Source of the DNA: Yamagishiella unicocca
Lineage: Eukaryota > Chlorophyta > Chlorophyceae > Chlamydomonadales > Volvocaceae
Assembly (NCBI GenBank): GCA_003116995.1
Contig: BDSL01000041.1
Span: forward strand, 558,001 to 622,000
DNA: 64,000 nt
Direction: 5' to 3'
Shown here: positions 37,871-48,611 of the stretch, in pieces
Layout: each line of letters opens with the position of its first letter
Position numbering within the stretch: the first letter of the stretch is position 1
The notes under the pieces: generated by a model
The model's database searches: none
Seen by the model: only the letters and a program-made list of their open reading frames with translations
What the model was told of the DNA's origin: nothing
Made by a program: the position numbers and the translations under genes

Positions 37871-38578
37871 GTTACTGTAACAGGCACCTGGTATGAAGTC
37901 TTTGATGCCTGTCGCCGAACCTCGCAAGGGAATCAGTGCCCTAGAGCCCCGCAATGTCTGTCAAACAAAATATATATGGTGCCCTCGCTGCCCATGCGTT
38001 GCTCGTGGTCCTGTGCAGGCGCTATGCGAATATCAACCACTATGCAAAGCATGTAACCCTCAACCCGACAGAAACTCGCACATCCTGCGGTGAAGTGGGC
38101 CGCCCTCCGACCCCCTTTCTCCGACGACCTCGCTGCCCACGCTCACACAAACAGGTACGACCTCCGACTGCAAATATCGTACATACATCCGCACAGCCTG
38201 GGTCCAAAATGATGACATTTATTTCTTTCAAGCACCAAGTCGCTGCGCTGGCAGGGCTTGGACGCGGTGTTGCCCGCTTCCGGGCGGTCATCAACTGGAA
38301 CGCACATCCTGGAAGATCACAAGACAAAGTTGGACCGCTTTCTTGGTCGCATCTAATCGAATACACGAAATCGGGGAACAAAACGAACAAGTAGTCACGG
38401 ACAATTTTGGTGCCGCTGCCGCCAATCGATGCTGGGCGCTGGGGAGCGTCGGAGCATGTCACTTGCGCGGCGCATCCGCCCACCAAATAAAATAAGTTGC
38501 CAAGACCAGTTAACCAGGTCTTAGGAGCGGGAGATAGCCGTGATCGTGCTAATAGGGTGCGTGCCGCCGCGCTCCTCA

Positions 38579-38682
38579 AAGCGTTGTTACCGTTGTTGTC
38601 GTTGTCGTCGTTGACGTTCTTACCGCTGTTACCGCTGTTACCGTTGTTGCCGTTGGTACCGTTGATGCCGTTGTTATTGTTG
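38579..38682. repeat. Trinucleotide-phase minisatellite
   Basis: About 100 bp of units such as ACCGTTGTT, GTCGTTGTC and ACCGCTGTT follow one another in a 3-bp rhythm (T at every third or second position). It lies 320 bp beyond the 3' end of the minus-strand coiled-coil gene. Confidence 0.85.
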
Positions 38683-38950
38683 CGTCATGTCCCACGTCCT
38701 CGGACGCTGCAACGATACATGGCAATCGCAAATCTGCGACGCGCCGCCCCCCCCCGGTCCCACAACGGAAAACCCCCCTTCAGCGGCCCGGCGTGTCTCC
38801 CGGCATGTCTCCCGAACATTCCTAGCCCCCCACGTCCCCCCCTCCTGCCGAAATTTATTCGCCGGCTAGTTCGCATCGTCCGTCGCCTCGCGTCGTGTAA
38901 ACGGGTCTCCTCGCCCCACCCCCGCCACCAGCACTCCTCGACGCTTCCGT

Positions 38951-38955
38951 TTACA
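38951..38955 (-). terminator. Poly(A) signal TGTAA of the minus-strand coiled-coil gene
   Basis: Read on the minus strand, TGTAA begins 48 nt after the stop codon at 39003-39005. Confidence 0.65.
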
Positions 38956-39002
38956 GCGCCCTCGCCAACCAAACCAAACCTATACAACCCAACCGACCCC
39001 CT

Positions 39003-42000
39003 TCAGGGCGACCCACGGGTCCAGAGGTTCCCCAGTGCTCGTCGCATCCTGGTCATGATCGACTGGCTCCCCCGATCCGCGAACTCGTCGCCCTCCTCGC
39101 TGTCCCAGCTGGCCTCGTCCTCAGCCAGGCACTCCTTCGACGGCTTCACCCCCGCCTCGCCACTAGAAGACAGCTCACCGCCCCCGCCGCCGCCGCCACC
39201 ATCGATACCATGATCCTGGCGGCGAACGATATCCCGAGGAGCGCTCATCGCGCATGACCGAGTGAGTGCGGCTGTGGTGGAGGCGGCTGCCGCCGCCGCC
39301 GCCGCCGCCGCCGCCACCGCCGCCGCCGCGCCGTCCTCTGCGAGCGAGGCCACCGGGACATCCAGGCCGCAGCTGATGGCGTTGGCGCCACCATCGGCGC
39401 CGAACACCGGGTCGGCCTTCCAGGCGTAGTAGCCGTCGCTCGACGCGGCGCGTTCCTTGTGCGAGGTGCAGCTGTGGATGGGCGAACCACCGGCAGAACA
39501 GTTCTCCACGCGAACGAACTCCTCCTCCCCTTCCTCCGCCTCCTCCGCCTCCTCCGCTTCCTCCGCCTCCTCCGCTTCCTCCGGGGCACCGGGGGCAGCG
39601 CGGGCAGCGGATGTAGTTGAGGAGGCGGTCCTCGACACTGATACTCCCGACAGCGGAGGTCCCGGACTCCCCAGCTGCTGCGAGTTCTGAACCGCCGCAG
39701 CGCCGTCGGTCGTCGAACAGCTGAGCGACGACTGCATCCGGGCCAGCCGGTCCAGCGGGCCTTCGCCAGCGGTAGTGGCGGCGCCGCCGCTGGCAGTGTA
39801 GCGCAGGGGCGGCAAGGTGAAGGCGCTGGGGCTCGCCGCCCTCGGCGCCTGGCGGGGGAGGGTGGCGAGAAGACCCGGTGACACGACCAGGAGATGGAGG
39901 ACGGGGGATTGCGAGGAAAACTCGTTATAAGAAGAAGAAGGATGGGGGGTGGGGCGGACAGTGTAGTGTGCACGGAGGACGGGGTTGCAAGGTAAACGGG
40001 GTGGGTTGCAAGGAAAACCCCGCGTAGGAAAGAAAAACGGGCCGGGGAGTAGGCAGCGATTTCGGTGGTAGGATGACGGTTGTCTCGTGGGCTGTGCAAC
40101 GGCAGCTTAGGAATGGTGAAGTCGGTGCGCTGGTGTGCAGGGCAGGGATGTGGCAAGGGAGGGTCTACGGTGCAAGGAACGCAAGGGGTCCGTAAGTGGG
40201 GTATCGCCAGCAGCAAGGACGAGGGGGGCCCCGAGGGATGAGCGCCCGATGCGGTCTGCCGCCGGGACGAGGGCAGGTCGTCGCGGCAGCTGTCATGTCC
40301 CCAGCGGTCAATCCAGCCCACCAAAACACACCTCCCCCGCCCACCCCTGGGCCCCAGGCGGGACGACCCCCTCCCCCAAACGTCTGTCCTGAACGGTTCT
40401 TCCCGCATCCACGGGTCTTCCTCGCAACACCCCAAACGCCATCTTGCGTCCAATTCGCGCCCACTGTCCACCGCCAGAGTGCAACTTTGGACCCATTTTG
40501 CCCCAAGCGATGAGCCTGCAACCCGGCCCGCCTCCACCGACCCCGCCTTCCGCAGTCACCCACCTGAGTCAGCAGAGTCCCTCGCTGCGTATGCATGGAC
40601 CCAGATGGCAGCAGGCGGCTGCCACAATGTGACCCTCCCCCAGGTGCTCTGGCCGCAGTCAGCGCTGCTGCACCACTGCTCGCGCCGACGAGCTCGTTGT
40701 TGTGGCTGCCGGGAGGTAGGCCGTGCGTGAGGAGGCTGTGCGCGGAGTAGGGGCTTGCGCCGCAGGACGCCGTGTTGAACACCGACGGGGAGGTCAGTGG
40801 CTCATCGAATGTAGCCACCCACTCCTGCTGCGGCCCGGCGCGGATAGTGCTCCGGCTGACGCGTGCGAAGAGGTCCTCCGCTGGCGGCGGCGGCAGCGCC
40901 GGCGGCGACGGCGTCAGTACGGCGCAGTTGGCGCCGACAGCCACGGGGCCCGTGGCGGCCGCCGCGGCCGCGGCGACAGCGCCGTCGACGGCGCCGTCGG
41001 CGCTGGCGGCAAACACGGAACCGAAGCGCATGGTGCGAGGTTGCCTGATCGACACCATTCCATTCGTGCTGGCGGCTTGGGGCCGAACCGGCAGCCCTGC
41101 ACTGCCGCCGCTGCCGCCGCCAGTGGCGCCGCGCGCCGGCTGCCGCGTCGCTCCAAAGCTGAAGCTGGGACCGCTGCGCGACACCGCCAGCTCGACCTCC
41201 GGCTCGTCCCCCATTGCCGAGCTGCCAAGTTTGCGGATGGGCGAGTCAGGATAGTGGGCTACGGCGGTTGGCAGTTGGGAGCTGACGCCTCGCTGCAGAC
41301 GGTGCTGACTCCCCGTCAGCGACGAGCCACTCTTTCCTAGCAGGTAGTCCTGGGCCGCAGACACAGCTGCGATCGCTTGGACCAGTTGTCGCGGTACGTA
41401 GCCCCCGCCGCTGCCGCCGCCGCCACCGCCGCCGCCGCCAACGCCGGCCTGGCGGTACTTCGCCGCAGGGCTGTTGGGGGTGCTACGGACTGCGTCCGGC
41501 AGCTTGAGGTTGGGCACCGGCTGCCGCGGGTGCGGCTGCAGCTGCAGGTGCGGCAGTGCTGGGGAGCCAGCGGGCGAGCCGGGGGCGTCCCTGAGCGCCA
41601 GCAGCAACTGGTCCGAGCGCCATAGGGCGCTGCTGGAGCGGCACAGCGCTACTGCAGGGCCGTCGTCGTCGTCATCGTCGCCGCCGTGGTGGTCCGCAGA
41701 GGTGGTGGCGGCGGCGGTGGCGGCGGCGGTGGCGGCGGCGGTGGCGGCGGCGGCGGTGGCGGCGCCAGCCGTGCCGCCGCCGGGGGGACCTGCCCTCGGC
41801 AGGCGAGAGGGTGCGCCGCCAACAGCGCCGCTGAGGCTGCCCCTGAGAGCCAGCCCTTGTGCTGTGGGGTTAGGGCGGTACCTGAACTTTGGTGAGGACG
41901 CGGCGGAGGCGCCGGGGGCGCTGCTGTCGCCGCCGCTGCCGTCGGCGCCGCTGGCGCCGCCGCCGCCGTCGCATTGCACGCGCTGACGTGGCGAAGGGCT

Positions 42001-44141
42001 GCCGTTAGGGTCGTTCTGGGCTTCTGTCAGAAGGGCCGGCATGCGCCCCATATCCTCGTATTGGAGCCGCCCTAGGGACTTTTTCGGCTGGCGCTGCCGG
42101 AAGCCGTCGGTTGAGGGGATATCCTCCACATGGAGGGACGCGATGCTGGCGGCGTGGGTGCGCAGGGCCTGCTGCAGCACCTCCCCGGGCGTCACCGATC
42201 GTTCTTCCTCCCTGTACTTGGCCTTCAGCTACACAAGGTTTAGCCGAGATGATGCTTGGGTCAATTGTTGTGTTGATGGTGTTGGTGGAGAGGGTGACAT
42301 TTGAGACGGCAGCGGATGGAGGCGTGCGGGCCGTGCGCGAAACGGCAGACGTTTCCTGACGTTTCACGGGACCGCGCCGCAAGTTGAGTCGCGCCTGAAA
42401 CCGGCATAGTTCGGTGGATCCTCGTTTTGTAATATGACTTTTAGGCCCATTCGGGCGCGCTGAGAGCGCGCGCTGCGCGAGCTGTGCAATTAAGGTATGC
42501 GCGAACGGGAACGCCAGCAGCCACGCATGCGGGCAGCCGACGCGCTGTATGTGTCAACCTAGGATGGGATAGGAAGCGAATGCCAGGTAGGGCCCAGGCC
42601 GTTGCCCAGTGCCCTGACGCGTACAAGGCATTTATGACAAGCAATTTGTCGACCCCGCGCAATCCTGCGCCAACCTCCTCCCCGACCTCACTTCGTCTCG
42701 CATCTTACCTTGGCTTCAAATGCACGCGTCTGAAAGGACTTGTGCACAAGTTGTCGCTGAACACATGAGAGGAGCTGCAGGTTGTCTGTATGGTCAGGCT
42801 TTGCCCCCATTCTCAAGTCTCCTATTCGAAGTCGCTGCGCGTTGGCGCCGAACGCTATCACTAGCTCGCTGGCGGAGGGTCGGACGCTTTGTCCTTGCAA
42901 ATCGTAACCATGTTGGTTGAGCGTTTCATGGGTGCAGCGACGGTTGTGTAATACAGTACCTGCAAGCGGCTTTCCACCTTCCCTAATTCTACACGTGTAT
43001 ATTCATAGAAAACCACAACATTTGACAGTATTTTCTGTTACTAAAGTTGTAGCAGCGACTCAAACACCAGTTTAGTCGTAAAACTTGCTCGTTCCGAAAC
43101 GTTTTTAAATAGGATAAAGTGTATCTCTTTGGCCGCCACAATTTTGAACGTAAATGCAAGCACTGAAAGAAAGCACTTACCCAGCGCTTCGTAGGCGTTG
43201 CCGTTCTTGTACCCCGCTTAGAGTACATACAGCCTCGTGCTGCTGCTTGCGCAACCACGCACGTGCCTACATGCGCGCCTGTAACTCTCGCATTCTGCAT
43301 GCTTCCTGGGGCTGCTGGTTGTTTTTGTTTTTGGCCTCCCCGGCCGGTGAGGAAGGGTCCTTTAGCCGGGTGATCTGTATCGTGGTCTGCTGGCCCGTCG
43401 GGCCCTAGCTACCTCCTGGATGCGCTTACTTCCGTGCTTGTAGGCGTTCTGCCTCTCTCACAACAGTCGCATTCTGCATACTTGCTGACAATGAGATGCC
43501 TGCTATCAACGATTATAGAGGTTACAGTGTCCGCAACCTCGAATAGCCTGACATGCAAGGCCCACGACCACGCGGGTTCCAAAGGGTTCCAATTGCCTCC
43601 CAGCAGGTCCCAGCGCGTGCGTTCCAAGCTCAGGGTCCCGCCCAACCAGGACCATTAGAGAACCCCCAGCCATGTATATCCAGCAGCTTCCTGCCTGCCT
43701 CCCGCCGCTATCGCTACCTATCGCTCGCCTTCACCCGCCTAATCACAGATTACAGTAGATTATACGCTCACGTGACGATGCCGCGTACGAAAGCCGTGGT
43801 GGCACGTGCGACTTACGTAAGCAGAAGCGGTACATAGTATGGTAGGTTTGTACCATGCATACGGTAACTGTTCGTCTGTTCGCTCGTCCGTACGACGTGC
43901 CTAGCTAGCCAGGCATCCCCTTGTAACAGTTGCATTATGGAAAGTGCTCAACATGTCCGTAATACGGCTATCACGAGATCTGCGTCCAGTCGCGATGAGT
44001 CGGCTCGTCAGCATCCACGGCCTTCACTCGCATCGACAGTGCCGACACCACGGCCCGCCATCCGTCAGTCGACAGCGCCCCTTCCGCCTCCGCCTCCGCC
44101 CGCGCAGACGCCTCCGTGATCTTTAACACCTGCTGCTGTTC
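39003..44141 (-). CDS. Coiled-coil and Ala/Gly/Ser-rich low-complexity protein; 5' end unresolved
   Basis: Well supported exons: 44141-44028 (38 aa), 42774-42709 (22 aa), 42228-40564 (555 aa), 39848-39003 (281 aa and stop); each is phase 0 at both ends with good splice sites. Probable tiny exons lie between the first two: 43473-43430 (REAERLQARK) and one ending at 43181 (RQRLRSAG), phases not resolved. The N-terminal part looks helical (EQQQVLKITEASARAEAEA, FEAKLKAKYREEERS). The large exon has poly-Gly, poly-Ala and Asp runs and Ser-Pro sites. The last exon has an (EEA)n run, then a non-repetitive piece (YYAWKADPVFGADGGANA) and ends NLWTRGSP. I do not recognise a family; a scaffold or cytoskeletal role is only a guess. 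The start codon should lie near or upstream of 44.2 kb. Confidence 0.65.
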
Positions 44142-44804
44142 CTGCAACTTGTTATTTTGGGTTCACCCAAGATGCGGTTTATTTGTTCCGCAAGGGAGGC
44201 AAGCACTTACTTAGGCGGCGGACAGCAGCAGGTCGTTCGACACGGGGGGGGAGGAGCAGCGATGTAAGTTTCGTTATACTTCTGAGAAAGGGCTGTACGG
44301 CAGTTTGGAATCTAGGGTCGCTAAGTCTCCGGTTTGATTCACTCGGGACAGTTCGCTTTCTCCGAGCCCTCGCCGGAACAACGCCCTACAAATTACTGCT
44401 CTTTCCAATCAATGCTTGAACGGAGCATAGGGGCACGTCAGGAAACGGTTTTTCTTTGGGTGAATGTACGACGGTTTTCCTTCGGGTGGATGTAGGACCG
44501 TGCAACATATAATTGGCTTCGGGACATGCCTTACACCCATACGGAGCCGTACGGCATCTGGGGTTTTACGACTCAGCAGTTGCGATGGTAGCAACATCTG
44601 GGCGCTATGGCCCCTGTGCGAGCCGCCAACCGCCCTGCAACGGCGTACGGCCACCCTTAGTCACACAGTTCACATCGACCGCCCTGAGACTGCGCACGGC
44701 GGGGCGGGGGTAAAGCGGCCGAGGCGCCAGACATCACGCAGGAGCGAACGGTCGCCTCCAAGGCCATGCCAACGGGTACGTGCGCGACACGTACAGCACA
44801 TGCA
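44142..44804. other. Upstream of the coiled-coil gene; possible further 5' exon
   Basis: On the minus strand a strong donor (CTAA|GTAAGT) lies near 44204, suggesting one more upstream exon of the coiled-coil gene. No start codon can be chosen. The rest shows nothing recognisable. Confidence 0.35.
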
Positions 44805-46122
44805 AAAAAATGGTAATATACCGGTTCTGGCACAGCAAGCTTATATAGGGAATTTTCCCAACTAAAACATTTGATAAGAAAAAGGACGGATTTGTGCTCC
44901 CGACCTCACCCCCCGAGCTTCCCGATTGGCCCCTCAGCCGACTACTGATTCCCAGAGGGCTCGAACCCCGAATGTGAACTCAGCCACCTCCTCCCACCTG
45001 GTCTCGGATCCCCACCTTGCGCTGCCAATTGGAATCCAAGACCTTTGCGAGCTGCTAATTGGGTATGCTGCCGACATGGAGCTGCTCCGACCGAAACCGA
45101 GTGTAAAATGCTGGGGAAAATGTTTGTATCCGCGCCCCCACATAATAATCATACTCAGGGATAACTCAACGGAAACTCGTGAGAAACCCCGACAAATCCA
45201 AAGGCGAAAATTTTGAGGTAAGCGGGTGCGTTACAATTACTCGTCCATCCTGTCCCCCTCGATCTGGGATGGCGGCAGCTCATCGTCGTCCTGGCTGCCC
45301 GCCGCAGACTGCCCCTTCTGGTTGATGCGCTCCACCAGCGCGCGCACCCTGCCCCCAGTCTGCTGCCCCGAGCCCCCAGCCGCCTCGCCAGCCACCACGC
45401 CAGCCTCCTCCTCCTCCTTCTCCTCCTCCTCCTCCTCGCCCTCTACCCCCAACGGCGGCAGCACCGGCTCCTGCACGGCCTGGCTCTCGAAGTTGGCGCA
45501 CTTAGCGAGCTGCTGGTGCTGGTGCCGCTTGGCCTGGCGCTTGGCCTCTGCCGTGTCCTCAAAGGCCTCATACGAGCGCTTGCTGCTCTCGCTGTTGCCC
45601 ACGGCCTGCAGTGCAGCCGCCTGGGTCTTCACGCCCGATGCGACGCTGCCCATCAGCGCAGCAATGGCCTCCTCAGCCTCGCGCGCCTGGTACAGCTTCT
45701 GAGCCGAGTGATGAGACGGATTTGGGCCCCCGACCTCACCCCCTTGAGCCTCCCAATTGACCCCCCGGCCGACTATTGATTCCTTCTGGGGTCGAACACC
45801 GACTACCAAGCAAAGCGTCTCCCATCAGACTTACACACCTCAGTCCCGATTGGCCCTTCGGCCGACTATTGATTCCCAATGGGGTCGAACCCTGACTGCC
45901 AAAGACCAGCATCCCCCTCCCACCTGGTCGGCCGACCCCCACCTTCCTCCCTGTTGGGGCGACACACGAGACTAAGCTGATAATTGGGTGGACACCCGAC
46001 TTGGAAGCCGCTGCCACTGTAAATGCTGGGGAAAAGGTTTGTATCCGCGTCCCCCAAAAATAAATCATAACTCGGGGATAAGTCCGGGATAACTCCAGGA
46101 TAACTCCGGGATACCCAAAGGA
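44805..46122 (-). mobile_element. Repeat element, copy A of a near-identical inverted pair
   Basis: This 1.3-kb segment matches 60221-61798 read in reverse, almost base for base apart from single differences and one large indel. Its minus strand carries an open frame (45809-45237, 190 codons) with a helical body (YQAREAEEAIAALMGSV, EDTAEAKRQAKRHQHQQL), a Glu run and the tail SQDDDELPPSQIEGDRMDE. The flanks contain diverged internal repeats of about 200 bp with the sequence GGTTCGACCCC, which resembles a tRNA B box. No transposase, reverse transcriptase or clean terminal repeat is seen inside, so the class is unknown. Confidence 0.75.
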
Positions 46123-46929
46123 GAGCCGGAGCCGGTGCGTTGCTGTCGCTGCCTGCGCTAACCTCGCCTGCTAGCTGGAGGTGCCCTGTAACGATGCTTG
46201 TTATCTCGTTTCAAAACCTCGCCTGCCGAGCATGTCGCCTTGCCTCGCCTTGCCCCTCTCTCCCTCCACTAAGCTTTCCCCTGCAGCTTACAAGCCCTGA
46301 CGGGCCTCAAACCACAAGCATTCCTGGGTACCTCGGGTTAGCTCGCTCTCAGGCTAGCTGGAGTTACCCCGCAACGATGCTTGTTCTCTCGTTTCAAAAC
46401 CCAAAGGAAACCCCAGCGACTACGAAAGCTTCCTAACTCAGCTCCTTCAGTGCCCTCTTCTGGCGTCGACCAACCATGTGTTGTGCCTCTACCTTTGCCA
46501 GCTGGCCTTTTGAGCGATTCGCGACCTCTTTTACCTTCAGTAGCTCGCCCGCTCGGTAAAGGCGCTGACTGACTCGGACTGAAAATTCCAACAATGAAAG
46601 AATACACACGTTCCGAGTCGCAATACGGCCGGTACAACCTTTACAACCTTGATATCCCGCAGTTGTGTCTGATGTTGGGACTCTACCGCCCTTCCAATTG
46701 GATACCTTGCTGACTATGGCCTCCCAGTTGGAAGTTCTTTCGTGATGCCAACAGCAGCAGCAGCTTGCAGCCCCCGTTCGTATAACTTGGGTCCCGGGGA
46801 GCCCATTCCGGGGCCGGGTGCAGCCTACCTAATCTCGTTCCGCCGGTGGCTCATCTGGGGTACCGGTATCCGCGACCGCCCACCCGTTAACCCGCGAACC
46901 CCTACCCGTTAACCCACGACGCCTACAAG
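46123..46929. other. Repeat-derived sequence between copy A and LINE remnant
   Basis: It contains two copies of the motif GATGCTTGTTATCTCGTTTC (about 46193 and 46373), which recurs inverted at 58131-58151 and diverged at 59537. A minus-strand frame ends near 46434 with a basic helical tail (KVEAQHMVGRRQKRALKEL). No complete gene is seen. Confidence 0.45.
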
Positions 46930-47180
46930 TTGCGTTGGGCGAGTGTCATCCCTCTAGCCAGTGCCTCGCTTTCAACATTCAACATGGTCAGACAATTTTC
47001 AGAGGCGGTGAAGGTGTTTCAGAGCGGTTCAGAGCTCTGAAGTTGTCTATAGGTCTCTGTAGCTTGGGTCTGTGCCTCTGTCATATCGGCATACGCGGAA
47101 ATGAAGCTGCGGCGGATGAAGGCGCCGCTGTAGCCGGACGGCGGTGTGAGCAGATAGACGTTACGGAGACATCTGACTAG
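46930..47180 (+). pseudogene. Decayed LINE RNase H fragment
   Basis: The frame encodes LCLCHIGIRGNEAAADEGAA, close to the RNase H motif HxGIxGNExAD of non-LTR retrotransposons; active-site surroundings are otherwise degenerate and the frame stops at 47180. A related, more decayed copy lies inverted at 59250-59470. About 600 bp downstream (47768) a short frame starts MCLCGADVAH, possibly the remnant of the Cys-rich LINE 3' end. Confidence 0.5.
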
Positions 47181-48611
47181 ACCGAACTGATCTGTTGGCC
47201 TTTCATTTGGCCAAGGCCGTTGGAGCGGAGCGTACGTATGTGATCCTTGTCAATGCAAGCAACGCAGGTCGACGGAGCCAACACCCGGTCGAAGGCGCCT
47301 GCATCCGCGCAAGTACTTGAGCCACACATCCCTAGGCGGCATACATGCTTGGCGCCCCCAGGCAATGTGAAGCCCCACCAACATGCTCCTAAGTGGCGTG
47401 CTTGGAGCCCCCAGGCAGTAGTCAGCCCAACCACGACCACCATGCTCCTATGTGGCGTGCCTGGTAGGCAGTAGTCAGGCCAACCACGACCGACATGCTT
47501 GTAAGTAGTGTGCCACACGCCAGTAGCACCGGGGCGGCGGGGTACTCCCAAGAGGCGGGGTACTCCCACAAGAGACCTCGTGTCGCAACCGCTTATCCAA
47601 GCTTGTGCTGTGCTTCAATGCTGACGCGCCGCAAGGGCCTTCGTCGGTGTTATCGCCGCCTACAATGAGGACTCCATGTGATCAAGGTGTGACAGAACTG
47701 GGGACTGCGACTCTGTCCGCCTGTTCCTGAGACGCTTACCGCGCAAGCCGCGGCTGCGGGTTCGAACGTGTGCCTCTGTGGCGCCGACGTCGCCCATCGC
47801 TTGCGAAATCGGCTTCCTATCACGGTCTTGCTGCTTGCTGCCGCTTATACCCTCTCTGCGTTAAACCAAGCCTTGGCGCCTGCCGCTATTCTTAGACGTA
47901 TGTCCACACCGGGCACTTTCTCCGACATAATTACAAGCGCCACCCCTCCCCCTCGCCCAACGGCGGTGGGATGATATGAGTGTTGGGGGAAACGTGTCTG
48001 GGCGCGGCACCCCACGACCTTGCCCGCACCAATCCGACAATTTGCGGACAACGGCCGCTGCCGCCCCTGTCATACGCGGCCACTAACCGGCCGCGCAGCA
48101 TCCCCCGGCTCACCTAATATCCCCCGGCTCACCTAATATCCCCCGGCTCACTATCATCTCCCAGGTGATATTTGATATGTTGACCTAGTTGAGGCTCAGA
48201 AGCGTGCGTGCATTGTAGCTTCATCCCGCGCCCCGCGTCCCGCCAGCCAAGCCAGCTGGCGCACGAGGGGCCGGAGCAATGATGCAGATCTCACTAGCCC
48301 GGTTGCATCTAGTGCTGCTGTTGCATTCTTTTGCCTTTATCAAGTACAAGAGCACGTGCCGTTCAAGCTCACCACAGCCCAGCCCCAGCTTCAAGCCACA
48401 TCGCCTCACGCAACGACGCAACCCCGTCACAACACCATCGCCAAGCACACCCTGCCGCCCGCATCCAGCCCCACCAACCGCTTCGCCACCTGCCTCACCC
48501 GCGTGCTGGACGAGGTGGGAGCCCACTGCTGCTCCCGCCACCGCCGCCGACATGGCTAAGCGGGGGCGGCGCCGGCAGCAATGGTGCGCGGATACCGCGG
48601 GGTCACTCCAG
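47181..48611. other. Repeat-rich stretch, no gene recognised
   Basis: It contains about three imperfect tandem units of 60-70 bp at 47335-47515 (cores CATGCTCCTAAGTGGCGTGC and GGCAGTAGTCAG) and three 19-bp units CCCCCGGCTCACCTAATAT near 48105-48155. The rest could be decayed LINE sequence. Confidence 0.5.

Larger units (their letters stand above)
37084..38950. other. Intergenic, rich in short dispersed motifs
   Basis: The region contains several copies of a motif of the type GTGTAACNNGGTCTTCTCGCC (37084-37165, 37666-37690, 38892-38915), a copy of the MVLPSGLEPTVT repeat and a trinucleotide array. Long open frames on both strands lack domain or splice support. Confidence 0.55.

Noticed and set aside
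38040..38579. A 179-codon minus-strand open frame
   Set aside because: Its sequence shows no domain or low-complexity signature typical of real genes here, and it lies in a spacer filled with dispersed motifs.
47740..47790. tRNA-like sequence around GGGTTCGAACG
   Set aside because: No acceptor stem or anticodon arm can be paired around it.
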